The translations under genes were made by a program, and so were the position numbers. Positions 14,928 through 21,127 of a stretch of 46,865 nucleotides of DNA are shown here, one piece after another; the first letter of the stretch is position 1; every line of letters starts with the position of its first letter. The stretch is taken from the IMG/VR virus record IMGVR_UViG_3300029923_000033, positions 1-46,865 of that record; one strand, given 5' to 3'. The DNA comes from a virus. Below the pieces are notes generated by a model, which saw only the letters and a program-made list of their open reading frames with translations, ran no database searches and was not told the origin of the DNA.

Positions 14928-14945
14928 TTGCATAGGAATATGCAA
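14928..14945 (+). ncRNA. GGAA-tetraloop hairpin in homologous spacer
   Basis: TTGCATA-GGAA-TATGCAA, matching the hairpin at 13844. Both spacers continue with similar A-rich sequence containing repeated TAATAA/AATAAAA before the next tRNA. Confidence 0.62.
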
Positions 14946-15000
14946 ATTGCTTATAATAAAAACGTAATAAGCTAGAATAAAAGCGTAATAAAAATGAGTA

Positions 15001-15076
15001 TGTGGAATAGCTTAGTCTGGGCTAAAGCACTACATTGATACTGTAGAGATCGTTGGCTCAAATCCAACTTCCGCAA
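15001..15076 (+). tRNA. tRNA-Ile (GAT)
   Basis: All arms form: acceptor TGTGGAA/TTCCGCA (one T-G pair), D-arm GCTT/AAGC, anticodon arm CTACA/TGTAG with loop TTGATAC (anticodon GAT, U at 33), T-arm GTTGG/CCAAC. The T-loop CTCAAAT departs from the usual TTC start. CCA is not encoded (ACTA follows). This is the only clearly conventional tRNA in the locus. Confidence 0.87.
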
Positions 15077-15085
15077 CTAAAAGAA

Positions 15086-15097
15086 GTTCTTTGAAAA
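15086..15097 (+). promoter_or_regulatory. boxA-like element
   Basis: GTTCTTTGAAAA is the best match in the locus to the antitermination/leader motif found before Bacteroidota 16S rRNA. It lies 10 nt after tRNA-Ile and before noncoding RNA. Confidence 0.5.
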
Positions 15098-15280
15098 TAA
15101 ACGCCTAAGAGTGTGAGAGGAAGAAGCCAACGGTAAGACGGTCAACTCACAAATCTCTGCTCTATGGTGTGTTTTATTGTGAATTAAAAACAGGCGTAGT
15201 ATCATAAAGGCATCTATGTATGTCACGCATAGACTTATCGCCGATTGTCAATTTGATACAGTTCACAAAAATATAACAAA
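15098..15280 (+). ncRNA. Noncoding stretch with nested helices
   Basis: TGTGAG (15112-15117) pairs with CTCACA (15146-15151). Then GTGAA (15179-15183) pairs with TTCAC (15262-15266), enclosing GTATC/GATAC (15199-15203 and 15255-15259) and a 6-bp hairpin TCTATG/CATAGA (15213-15218 and 15228-15233). No gene is seen. The nesting suggests a defined RNA of about 90 nt. It matches no RNA family I know. Confidence 0.5.
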
Positions 15281-15355
15281 GAGTGCCACATAAAGTCCCC
15301 GATGTCTTGGGGATCGACGGCATAAGTGGTTTAGCGACTCAAAAGTTCGGCACTC
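15281..15355 (+). ncRNA. tRNA-sized RNA Y closed by a 7-bp helix
   Basis: GAGTGCC (15281-15287) pairs perfectly with GGCACTC (15349-15355), enclosing 61 nt with hairpin TCCCC/GGGGA and an irregular T-arm-like end. The size equals a tRNA but there is no D-arm or anticodon arm. A GGGGATCGACGG segment resembles the 5' part of tmRNA, but no tag reading frame follows. Confidence 0.45.
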
Positions 15356-15425
15356 ACGGAATTTGTAACCGTATTTTAAGGACTAAAATTATGTCAAGAC
15401 TGACGTGGGAAAGACCTCAAAAATT

Positions 15426-15493
15426 GGCTAGATAGTTCAAGTTGGATAGAACGTCTGGATCGAGAAAGTCGCAGGTTCGAACCCTGCCTAGCC
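15426..15493 (+). tRNA. tRNA-like RNA D, 68 nt, no anticodon loop
   Basis: GGCTAG/CTAGCC acceptor, D-arm GTTC/GAAC and perfect T-arm GCAGG-TTCGAAC-CCTGC are present. Between position 26 and the T-stem only 17 nt remain; the best local fold is TCT/AGA with a 6-nt loop GGATCG, so no anticodon loop can form. AGCA follows. Same length and same 5-nt deficit as RNA X. Confidence 0.65.
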
Positions 15494-15517
15494 AGCAAAT
15501 TTAAAATTCTTACAGTC

Positions 15518-15787
15518 ATGGGAAAAGCATTAATTGCTATATTAGTTATTATATTTTTATATGTTGGTCTACATAGATATGAACAAATTCAGAACTATGA
15601 GGCAAAAGTAAAAACATACAATACAATTGTCGTACTTAATGATTCAATAAGAAACGAAATTGCTGCTGGTAAGGCTTATTATAATTATCTTATTTATAAA
15701 AGAGAAGTTATAAGAGAATGCAACAGACGTAATGTCGAATTGGACATGGACGCAATTGACTTAGCATACGAGCAATTAAAAAAATAA
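15518..15787 (+). CDS. Small membrane-anchored protein, 89 aa
   Basis: An N-terminal hydrophobic segment (ALIAILVIIFLYVGL, about 4-18) is followed by a long helix (RYEQIQNYEAKVKTYNTIVVLNDSIRN) and a charged tail. It is probably anchored in the inner membrane with a periplasmic or cytoplasmic coiled coil. It is embedded in the RNA locus. No family is recognised. Confidence 0.7.
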   Translation: MGKALIAILVIIFLYVGLHRYEQIQNYEAKVKTYNTIVVLNDSIRNEIAAGKAYYNYLIYKREVIRECNRRNVELDMDAIDLAYEQLKK

Positions 15788-15790
15788 TAT

Positions 15791-15916
15791 ATGGGACACT
15801 ATTGCGATTATTACGATTTTTACAGTGAGAGAGATCAGATTTTAAAAATGCGTAGAGAGAAAAAGCACAAGGTATCCTGTGCGATAGGTCATTCAAAACG
15901 TAAAAAGAAACGTTAA
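15791..15916 (+). CDS. Very small basic protein, 41 aa
   Basis: MGHYCDYYDFYSERDQIL starts an aromatic, acidic N-terminus; the C-terminus is very basic (CAIGHSKRKKKR). ATG 15791 lies 3 bp after the previous stop in an A-rich context. The charge split suggests RNA or ribosome binding. The gene is short but the position and composition support it. Confidence 0.55.
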   Translation: MGHYCDYYDFYSERDQILKMRREKKHKVSCAIGHSKRKKKR

Positions 15917-16314
15917 AATATGAACGTGGTTTCATAAGGTGTTTTTCAATCGTATACAGGTTGAGAGCATTGAGGGGAGTTTTAAGAGTGAAAGTATAGG
16001 AAGATCGATTAATTCCTAATGATAGCGATTAATAGCGGCTCGTTGCCGCACATGTTTCACCATGAGGGCTTTTGAGGGTATGCATACTTTCTTAAGTTAT
16101 TGACTGCCAAGTCTAAAACGCTGAGATATCTAAGGCGATGCGGATTATAGTCTCTAAAACTCAACAGAATAAAGATAAGTTCAGTTCTGCTTAAGGTAAA
16201 TAGTAACATGCGTAGTATGTTAAAGGTCAATACCGAGATCGTTATTTGCTGAGAGTTCAGGCACTGCCAGAAGGTAGGTTAGCCAAATTATGACTTGGTA
16301 AGTCAGACCAGAAA
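15917..16314 (+). ncRNA. Noncoding stretch with helix-closed RNA
   Basis: GAAAGTAT (15990-15997) pairs with ATACTTTC (16084-16091), closing a 102-nt element with inner hairpins AGGAA/TTCCT and GCGGC/GCCGC. Downstream are TAACAT/ATGTTA (16204-16222) and GACTT/AAGTC with a 3-nt loop near 16291. No reading frame of note was seen. It may hold several small RNAs. Confidence 0.5.
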
Positions 16315-16326
16315 TGTTCTTTAAAG
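16315..16326 (+). promoter_or_regulatory. boxA-like element
   Basis: TGTTCTTTAAAG, close to the boxA consensus, lies 4 bp before tRNA-like RNA Z. Confidence 0.48.
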
Positions 16327-16329
16327 GTT

Positions 16330-16406
16330 TGCGATGTGGTTCGTAGTGCTATAGTGGAATGTAAAACTGCATAAGTCAGCTTGTCGGTGAAAATCCGATC
16401 ATCGCA
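16330..16406 (+). tRNA. tRNA-like RNA Z, possible Cys ancestry
   Basis: TGCGATG/CATCGCA pairs perfectly (two further pairs extend it outward) and stacks directly on GTCGG-TGAAAAT-CCGAT, a T-arm of normal size. The D-stem GTTC/GAAT has an overlong 14-nt loop. A CTGCATA segment resembles a Cys (GCA) loop, but the local stem is only ACT/AGT, with 5 nt between. Decoding is doubtful. Confidence 0.5.
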
Positions 16407-16438
16407 AATCTTTTTTTAATTTTTAAGTACGTAATATC

Positions 16439-16624
16439 ATGGGAAGAACACTAGAAGACTTTGACAAATTCACTACACAAGACTTATTCGACGAAATCCT
16501 TAGCATGGAGAAAGGCGATCTGTATGATGGTTGTAGTAGCAAAGGCTTACAGCGTGAACAAAATGCCGCAAAAAAAGTGTTCGGAGAACGAATGCAAAAA
16601 TTAGGATTTGATTGGATTTTATAA
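16439..16624 (+). CDS. Hypothetical protein, 61 aa
   Basis: Small helical protein (MGRTLEDFDKFTTQDLFDEIL … EQNAAKKVFGERMQKLGFDWIL). ATG 16439 follows an AT-rich stretch. No family is recognised. The next gene starts 8 bp after the stop. Confidence 0.65.
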   Translation: MGRTLEDFDKFTTQDLFDEILSMEKGDLYDGCSSKGLQREQNAAKKVFGERMQKLGFDWIL

Positions 16625-16632
16625 AATTAAAG

Positions 16633-16887
16633 ATGAAGAAAAACACAATATTTATAATTATAATGCTTGCTCTATGTCTTGCTGTCGCAGCATATTCCGC
16701 TTACAGCGTATCAAGTAGTTATGATAGAATGATTTTAGCTATTGACAAGGCATCTAACGATGCATATGTTCAAGGTTTGGTTGACGGTATGAACTTTAAA
16801 AACATAAATGATACGTCAAAAATCAATTACAGATATAAATTGGTCTTAGTGGGGGATTCCATTCTAAAGCCAATCAAAAAAAAATAA
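16633..16887 (+). CDS. Signal-anchored small protein, 84 aa
   Basis: ATG 16633 (MKKNTIFIIIMLALCLAVAA) is chosen because it gives a typical basic-hydrophobic signal anchor; the frame also opens 21 bp upstream. The remainder is a short polar domain ending in basic residues. No family is recognised. Confidence 0.7.
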   Translation: MKKNTIFIIIMLALCLAVAAYSAYSVSSSYDRMILAIDKASNDAYVQGLVDGMNFKNINDTSKINYRYKLVLVGDSILKPIKKK

Positions 16888-16898
16888 GAACACCACTC

Positions 16899-16989
16899 GG
16901 CTGACGTTTGGGTTCGATTAATAGCTGATGAAGTATCAGGGTTGTTAGAACCATGATGAAATATGGGAATTTACTTTGAGTAGTCGGCT
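16899..16989 (+). ncRNA. Cloverleaf-like noncoding RNA
   Basis: GGCTGAC (16899-16905) pairs with GTCGGCT (16983-16989), enclosing three hairpins: CTGAT/ATCAG, GGTT/AACC and CCAT/ATGG. A T-rich run follows. It fills the gap between a stop codon and the next promoter and could double as a terminator. Confidence 0.45.
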
Positions 16990-17005
16990 ATTTTTATTGT
17001 ATTTT

Positions 17006-17035
17006 TTGTAACAAATTTTAATTTGTAACGTATAA
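17006..17035 (+). promoter_or_regulatory. Early-type promoter of second RNA unit
   Basis: TTGTAACA at 17006 and CGTATAA at 17029. RNA E starts 16 bp after that C, so its 5' end is close to the predicted transcription start. Confidence 0.86.
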
Positions 17036-17044
17036 GTAATAAAT

Positions 17045-17179
17045 GGCGGAATAGCGAAATTGGTACACGTTATATTTGGACTATGGGCGATGTTTAACGA
17101 TAAGACAAACTCTAAATTCCATTTATAAGCTCAGACTTATCGCTTACGAGTGCTACTGGTTCGAGTCCAGTTTCTGCCA
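17045..17179 (+). tRNA. Leu-type tRNA with about 50-nt insertion
   Basis: GGCGGAA/TTCTGCC acceptor, a Leu-style D-loop (GCGAAATTGGTACACG) and a perfect T-arm ACTGG-TTCGAGT-CCAGT are present, then ACA. The total is 135 nt against about 85 for tRNA-Leu. The anticodon stem TTATA can pair either with TATGG at once (loop TTTGGAC) or with TATAA at 17124-17128, which would leave a 49-nt intron-like insert. An inner pairing CGATAAG/CTTATCG also exists. The anticodon after removal cannot be read with confidence. Confidence 0.6.
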
Positions 17180-17252
17180 CAGGTCGGGTAATGCCCGAAT
17201 GAACTTTGGAGTGCGAGGTAGCCAAAGCCAGATCGAAAAAATGCTCGCCCAT

Positions 17253-17331
17253 GTCGATTTAGCTCAGTCTGGTAGAGCAGCGTAAATCCTACAACGGTGG
17301 TTGGTCGGAAGTTCGAATCTTCCATTCGGCA
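17253..17331 (+). tRNA. tRNA-like RNA F with enlarged anticodon region
   Basis: GTCGATT/ATTCGGC acceptor (one T/T mismatch), D-arm GCTC/GAGC with GG in the loop, perfect T-arm GGAAG-TTCGAAT-CTTCC, and a following ACA. The anticodon plus variable region is 27 nt, 5 more than normal, and no 5-bp/7-nt arm is found; the best hairpin is CAAC/GTTG with loop GGTG. The flanks suggest an ordinary tRNA in which the centre has changed. Confidence 0.6.
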
Positions 17332-17418
17332 CAATGCAGTATTCTCCGAAAGGAACGAGCATTAATAGTAACATCGCCAGCGAGGTTCGCACTAAAGCTT
17401 TAGCAACTGGCATTTTAT
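17332..17418 (+). ncRNA. Noncoding spacer with three-way junction
   Basis: GCCAG (17376-17380) pairs with CTGGC (17407-17411), enclosing hairpins CGA/TCG and CTAAA/TTTAG. No gene is present. Confidence 0.45.
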
Positions 17419-17620
17419 GGAGTTATGCGACAGGGATTTGTCGCACCTATTTATAGGATTGTAATGACCTGTTTATAGGATGGCAATGATGCAGAAAAGA
17501 ATTATTGAGTAGTAACATTTAGCTGATGTTACGATTCAACCGATCTGTAATCATAAATAAAAATAGCAATTGCGCAGTTGCTTATTTTAGCCTTTGGGTT
17601 CGACTCCCTTTAGCTTCACA
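17419..17620 (+). ncRNA. Interrupted tRNA-like RNA, about 200 nt
   Basis: GGAGTTA (17419-17425) pairs with TAGCTTC (17611-17617, two G-T pairs), followed by ACA. Just before is a T-loop TTCGACT on a weak stem GGG/CCC. A 6-bp hairpin GCGACA/TGTCGC follows the 5' acceptor strand. Between lie a 22-nt tandem repeat, a 7-bp hairpin GTAACAT/ATGTTAC and a CTGTAAT segment resembling a Tyr (GTA) loop. It may be a class II tRNA broken by insertions, or an unrelated structured RNA. Confidence 0.45.
17446..17489 (+). repeat. 22-bp tandem repeat
   Basis: Two copies (17446-17467 and 17468-17489), 19 of 22 positions identical. Each contains a CCTA/TAGG-type hairpin. Confidence 0.9.
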
Positions 17621-17623
17621 TTA

Positions 17624-17785
17624 GGAGAGGCGGCTCATAAAAATCTGGAAAATCCAGATGCTGAAAAGTATAAAAAATTCTTCTCCGCACAGTACATGAG
17701 GTATAATTGTTCGCTGTATATGGCTTAAGTAACATATATGGAATCGTCTTAAAAAATGAGCAAGGCTGAGACATACCTCTCCACA
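17624..17785 (+). ncRNA. Helix-closed RNA G with 3' ACA
   Basis: GGAGAGG (17624-17630) pairs perfectly with CCTCTCC (17776-17782), then ACA as in several tRNA-like units. Inside is a hairpin TCTGGA-AAA-TCCAGA. There is no T-arm, so tRNA ancestry (Ser-like acceptor) is only a guess. Confidence 0.42.
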
Positions 17786-17792
17786 TTAATAC

Positions 17793-17834
17793 ACCTTCCA
17801 TGCCTCTCTAAGATGCACACTTGGAAGGTTTTTT
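17793..17834 (+). terminator. Terminator of the RNA locus
   Basis: ACCTTCCA (17793-17800) pairs with TGGAAGGT (17822-17829), followed by a run of T. It closes the RNA locus before protein genes resume. Confidence 0.82.
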
Positions 17835-17852
17835 CTTTAAAAATACATTGTT

Positions 17853-18056
17853 ATGGAAATTTATTTTGTTTTTGATCTTGTAGCATTTTTCGCATTCCTT
17901 ATATGTACAATCGTAAGCTTCGGAATGTCTGATCTTTACTCTGATATCTGTGAAAAGAAATGTTGGCATAATTATGGAATGTTCTATGGAGTGATGACTG
18001 TTATATGTTTACTTGTTTTAGTATTGTTAATAATCATCGGAATAAAGACAGCATAA
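17853..18056 (+). CDS. Two-span small membrane protein, 67 aa
   Basis: Hydrophobic spans at about 6-23 (FDLVAFFAFLICTIVSFG) and about 44-65 (YGVMTVICLLVLVLLIIIGI), joined by a short loop with two Cys residues. Function unknown. It starts 19 bp after the RNA-locus terminator with no early-type motif between, so it may be read by partial read-through. Confidence 0.7.
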   Translation: MEIYFVFDLVAFFAFLICTIVSFGMSDLYSDICEKKCWHNYGMFYGVMTVICLLVLVLLIIIGIKTA

Positions 18057-18057
18057 A

Positions 18058-18087
18058 TTGTAACAAATGCAATTTTCCAACGTATAA
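18058..18087 (+). promoter_or_regulatory. Early-type promoter
   Basis: TTGTAACA at 18058 and CGTATAA at 18081. The start codon at 18094 is 13 bp from that C, giving a very short leader. Confidence 0.85.
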
Positions 18088-18093
18088 GCAAGT

Positions 18094-18381
18094 ATGAATC
18101 AAAAATTAGATCGATTATTAAAGGGTGAGACATTCACTACAAACGAAAAGGGTAATTCAATGTCGCCTCTCATTAAGTCTGGTCAGGATCATATACTTGC
18201 GCCTGTTAAACTAGAAGAACTCGTTAATGGCGATATTGTTTATTGCAAAGTAAGGGGTAATTTTTATACGCATCTAGTAAAGGCAATCAGCAAAGAAAGA
18301 GGTGTCTTAATTGGCAATAATCGGGGTAATATCAATGGATGGACTAAACAAGTCTACGGTAAAGTAATTAAAATAATTTAA
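18094..18381 (+). CDS. S24/S26-type serine peptidase-like protein, 95 aa
   Basis: GNSMSPLIKSGQ carries the nucleophile serine (S22) of the LexA/signal-peptidase fold, and HLVKAIS (K63) sits about 40 residues later where the general-base lysine is expected. The end WTKQVYGKVIKII forms the closing strand of that fold. It has no DNA-binding or membrane domain, so it is a stand-alone peptidase domain. It could process a phage or host protein, or mimic a LexA-type domain; the substrate is unknown. Confidence 0.75.
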   Translation: MNQKLDRLLKGETFTTNEKGNSMSPLIKSGQDHILAPVKLEELVNGDIVYCKVRGNFYTHLVKAISKERGVLIGNNRGNINGWTKQVYGKVIKII

Positions 18382-18391
18382 ATAGTATAGT

Positions 18392-18574
18392 ATGAAGGTG
18401 ATTAATAAAACTGAAACCATTATGAACATAATGGATGCCATTAAAAGCGAAAACTCTGATGGCGTGAATCTGGAAAAGCTGGCTGAAAAGCTTAAAAACC
18501 CTACAGATGAATTTATTTTGAATATGGCAACTTATTACAATGCCGTAATTGTTTACGAAGACAAAACTGTATAA
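18392..18574 (+). CDS. Hypothetical protein, 60 aa
   Basis: Small helical acidic protein (ETIMNIMDAIKSENSDGVNLEKLAEKLK). The next start lies 1 bp after its stop. No family is recognised. Confidence 0.62.
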   Translation: MKVINKTETIMNIMDAIKSENSDGVNLEKLAEKLKNPTDEFILNMATYYNAVIVYEDKTV

Positions 18575-18575
18575 C

Positions 18576-19067
18576 ATGAATTGTATTGAGAAATTCTTAG
18601 AATGGCTTCCCTTCTCATTTGAGTCTGAAATGAAGCGTATTGACAAAAGCTTTATTAAGATAATGAATGATAGAACTGCTAACTTGGACTATGATGCGAT
18701 GGCAAAAAGCTATCAGTCAGATAAATCGGAAAGCGAAAAGCCTATTGCTGATATTTTGGTAGATATCATGAATAAACCATGTGAGATTAAAAAACAAGAC
18801 AATGGCGTTGTTGTGTATCTTTGGCGACCAGATTCCTTTGAATTCGTTTTGGTAATGCTCGACGAAATCAGTAAACGTATGGGTAGACCCTCGAAAATTG
18901 ATATGAAGGCTTACATGAATGATGTTATTCCTACGAAATATTACTCATATGATTGGCATAAAACACTGCCAATTATGTCACTTACATGCCTTTGTAGCGA
19001 AGTGTCAAAAAAACACCATGATCGCATGGACGTCATACTTATTGTCACGAACAATATAAACATCTAA
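18576..19067 (+). CDS. Hypothetical protein, 163 aa
   Basis: Start ATG 18576 (MNCIEKFLEWLPFSFESEM) lies just after the upstream stop. Mostly helical with a strand pair (IKKQDNGVVVYLWRPDSFEFVLVML). Cys residues at several positions do not form a clear motif. No family is recognised. Confidence 0.7.
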   Translation: MNCIEKFLEWLPFSFESEMKRIDKSFIKIMNDRTANLDYDAMAKSYQSDKSESEKPIADILVDIMNKPCEIKKQDNGVVVYLWRPDSFEFVLVMLDEISKRMGRPSKIDMKAYMNDVIPTKYYSYDWHKTLPIMSLTCLCSEVSKKHHDRMDVILIVTNNINI

Positions 19068-19070
19068 GCC

Positions 19071-19388
19071 ATGTTACATAGTAATACATTGGGTTCGGTG
19101 ACTAAATATCCTGTCTTGGAAGCTTTAACAACTAAGTTACAGGAATTGAATGACAACCAAAGAATTTATATCGTAAGCTTATTAAATAGGTTTGATCTTG
19201 TGATTAAAAACGCCCGAAAGATCGAAGATTTCCAATTCAGAAATTACATTTTAACTTTAGTCCGAAAGGATTATCTTGAAAAAATTGACGAATTCATGGT
19301 AAAATATGACAATAAGTCTATGACATACTTGAAGTGCTTCATGATAGCTAGAATAAGAAATGAGATTATTCCAGATACTTTTAAGTAA
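19071..19388 (+). CDS. Hypothetical protein, 105 aa
   Basis: All-helical protein (VLEALTTKLQELNDNQRIYIVSLLNRFDLVI … YLEKIDEFMVKYDNKSMTYLKCFMIARIRNEII). It resembles small helical adaptor proteins, but no family is recognised. The next promoter follows its stop. Confidence 0.7.
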   Translation: MLHSNTLGSVTKYPVLEALTTKLQELNDNQRIYIVSLLNRFDLVIKNARKIEDFQFRNYILTLVRKDYLEKIDEFMVKYDNKSMTYLKCFMIARIRNEIIPDTFK

Positions 19389-19392
19389 ATTG

Positions 19393-19422
19393 TTGTAACC
19401 TTTTTATTACAAGTACGTATAA
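19393..19422 (+). promoter_or_regulatory. Early-type promoter
   Basis: TTGTAACC at 19393 and CGTATAA at 19416; drives the secreted protein gene at 19437. Confidence 0.88.
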
Positions 19423-19436
19423 GTAAATAAAAACAA

Positions 19437-19892
19437 ATGAAAACAAGACTCTATCTGATCGTAATTATTTTACTCATGGCTATTCAAAGCGTTGATGCAG
19501 TGAATACAAAACCTTTACAATGCGTACTCACTGAGAAATACGGCATGTATGAAAAGGCTGAAACTGATACCGATGGCTATACGTCATACATATGGGAGAC
19601 TTCTCTGAATGACTTCTCAAAGGGAATGATCGAGACTATTAGTAAATATGTTGGCGATTTGCCCTACAATAAAGTAATCGGAAGATACTATGGCGACGCA
19701 ATCCCAGCTGTTGCTGATATTGTTGAGTGGGAAAGTCAAACAATCTATGTCTCAATGGTTAAAGTTTACGGTAAGTTAGAGGTTGATGGCACTAATTTTG
19801 AAGTAATGAGTCTAAGCGTAATCATAAAAAATAAGAATGGTAAGCTTAACTCAAAAAATCAACACACAGTACAAGAAAGATTACGTCCTTAA
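19437..19892 (+). CDS. Secreted protein, 151 aa
   Basis: Signal peptide MKTRLYLIVIILLMAIQSVDA with a likely cleavage after A21. The mature domain is alpha/beta (SYIWETSLNDFSKGMIETISKYVGD, TIYVSMVKVYGKLEVDG) and acts in the periplasm or outside the cell. It resembles no family I know. Early expression of an exported protein suggests envelope modification. Confidence 0.72.
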   Translation: MKTRLYLIVIILLMAIQSVDAVNTKPLQCVLTEKYGMYEKAETDTDGYTSYIWETSLNDFSKGMIETISKYVGDLPYNKVIGRYYGDAIPAVADIVEWESQTIYVSMVKVYGKLEVDGTNFEVMSLSVIIKNKNGKLNSKNQHTVQERLRP

Positions 19893-19917
19893 TTTATAAA
19901 CGAATACAAATAAAAAC

Positions 19918-20133
19918 ATGATATTTCAAATTTATTTTACTCTGGTTCTTTTAGCCTTTGCCACTAGACTAATGGCTGATACAAACACTGATCATGATAT
20001 TCTCAATCATATTGAAAGGCATCCTAAATGGAAAATGGTTTCAAATATCGCTGGATGGACGTTATTTGCGTTAGCTGTGATAGCATTCCTGTATTTCATA
20101 TGGTGCTTTCCGAAACCATCATATATTCTATAA
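19918..20133 (+). CDS. Two-span small membrane protein, 71 aa
   Basis: A hydrophobic N-terminus (IFQIYFTLVLLAFATRLMA) could be a signal or span; a second span is about 43-64 (IAGWTLFALAVIAFLYFIWCF). The loop is acidic. Function unknown. Confidence 0.68.
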   Translation: MIFQIYFTLVLLAFATRLMADTNTDHDILNHIERHPKWKMVSNIAGWTLFALAVIAFLYFIWCFPKPSYIL

Positions 20134-20149
20134 CCAAGAAATTAATACA

Positions 20150-20404
20150 ATGGAAAAGAGAAATTTAACAATTACTGTAACTGGAAATGCTGGTTCAGGT
20201 AAGTCACACCTTTTATACCTGCTTAAAGGGTTTCTACGTGACAATGGCTTCGATGTGAACCATCATGTAGGTCATGACTTTGACTCTGAAATAGGCTTCG
20301 ATTGGTGCGTTGACACTAATTTCAACAAAGCTGTCGAAGCATTGAGAGCAAATACGACTATAACGATTAACGAGGTTCAAACAGCACGTGAGCCTGTAAA
20401 ATAA
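20150..20404 (+). CDS. Small P-loop protein, 84 aa
   Basis: A Walker A motif GNAGSGKSHLLYLL (residues 12-25) follows a first strand (LTITVTG). The chain ends after about one more strand-helix unit, too short for a full NTPase; no Walker B is visible. Similar short P-loop proteins recur in phages. It may bind a nucleotide or act as part of a complex. Confidence 0.8.
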   Translation: MEKRNLTITVTGNAGSGKSHLLYLLKGFLRDNGFDVNHHVGHDFDSEIGFDWCVDTNFNKAVEALRANTTITINEVQTAREPVK

Positions 20405-20409
20405 GCACT

Positions 20410-20598
20410 ATGCACGAAATTACAATTGAGGAACTGAAAAATGGTAATACCATTTTTGTAAAGAAATTTGGCACAGATATGACTGTAGCCGAAATAACCA
20501 AATTGCCAAACAAAAGCTATGAAATAACTTTTGAAAATGGCGATACAATGATCTGTAAACCACGTACTAAACTGGAATTACATGTTGGAAGTAATTAA
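20410..20598 (+). CDS. Hypothetical protein, 62 aa
   Basis: Beta-rich small protein (EITIEELKNGNTIFVKKFGTDMTVAEI … YEITFENGDTMICKPRTKLEL), likely a compact barrel. It overlaps the next gene by 17 bp. Confidence 0.66.
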   Translation: MHEITIEELKNGNTIFVKKFGTDMTVAEITKLPNKSYEITFENGDTMICKPRTKLELHVGSN

Positions 20599-21127
20599 AA
20601 TAGGCGAAGCAGAAATAATCTTACAGGATTACGAATTCGGTAAAGGTAAAATAATAATTGCTGCACCTGATTGCAATTTCTCGTATCAATGGGGTGCTAT
20701 GAATAACAATATTAGAGGATTTTTACTATCTAGTAACACTGATTACATTGTGAGGGCACTTAGCAACTCCAATGATAGAGGCGTATTTGATGCTAAAGCG
20801 ACCTTAAAGGCTGTTAGACATTATATCCGAAAAGAAATGTTTCATGAGTTGCCTTGGTACAAATGGCGTGAAGCACAAAAAGAACTTCGATCAGAATTCA
20901 AACGGATTGAAAGCGATTGCGAAGACGAAAGAGAATTTGTCGATAGAATGCAGCGAATTAAAGATATTTGCTTTGACATTGATGATCATAGAGAAGAAAG
21001 AGATTTTAAAGAAACCATTGGGGCATTTTGTGATGAACCTTGGAATTTTATCTGCAAAGGCGATTCGTATGAAACGAATTATTTAAAAAAATTATTTCCA
21101 TTATTACAAAAAGAGTTGAAAAGATGA
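20582..21127 (+). CDS. Hypothetical protein, 181 aa
   Basis: The N-terminal half is beta-rich (EAEIILQDYEFGKGKIIIAAPD … SYQWGAMNNNIRGFLL); the C-terminal half is a long charged helical region with two Cys. The SYQWGAM…IRGFLLSSNTDYIVRAL pattern recalls small conserved phage proteins. Function unknown. ATGA overlap with the next gene. Confidence 0.73.
   Translation: MLEVIKIGEAEIILQDYEFGKGKIIIAAPDCNFSYQWGAMNNNIRGFLLSSNTDYIVRALSNSNDRGVFDAKATLKAVRHYIRKEMFHELPWYKWREAQKELRSEFKRIESDCEDEREFVDRMQRIKDICFDIDDHREERDFKETIGAFCDEPWNFICKGDSYETNYLKKLFPLLQKELKR

Noticed and set aside
15309-15320. tmRNA-like 5' segment (GGGGATCGACGG)
   Set aside because: No tag reading frame or matching 3' half was found at a sensible distance; the enclosing 7-bp helix defines a 75-nt element instead.
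17045-17620. Group I intron in tRNA genes
   Set aside because: The inserts are too short for a group I core and I see no P7-type conserved pairings.
13699-17834. CRISPR array or rRNA genes
   Set aside because: No regularly spaced direct repeats with unique spacers and no rRNA-like conserved cores are present.
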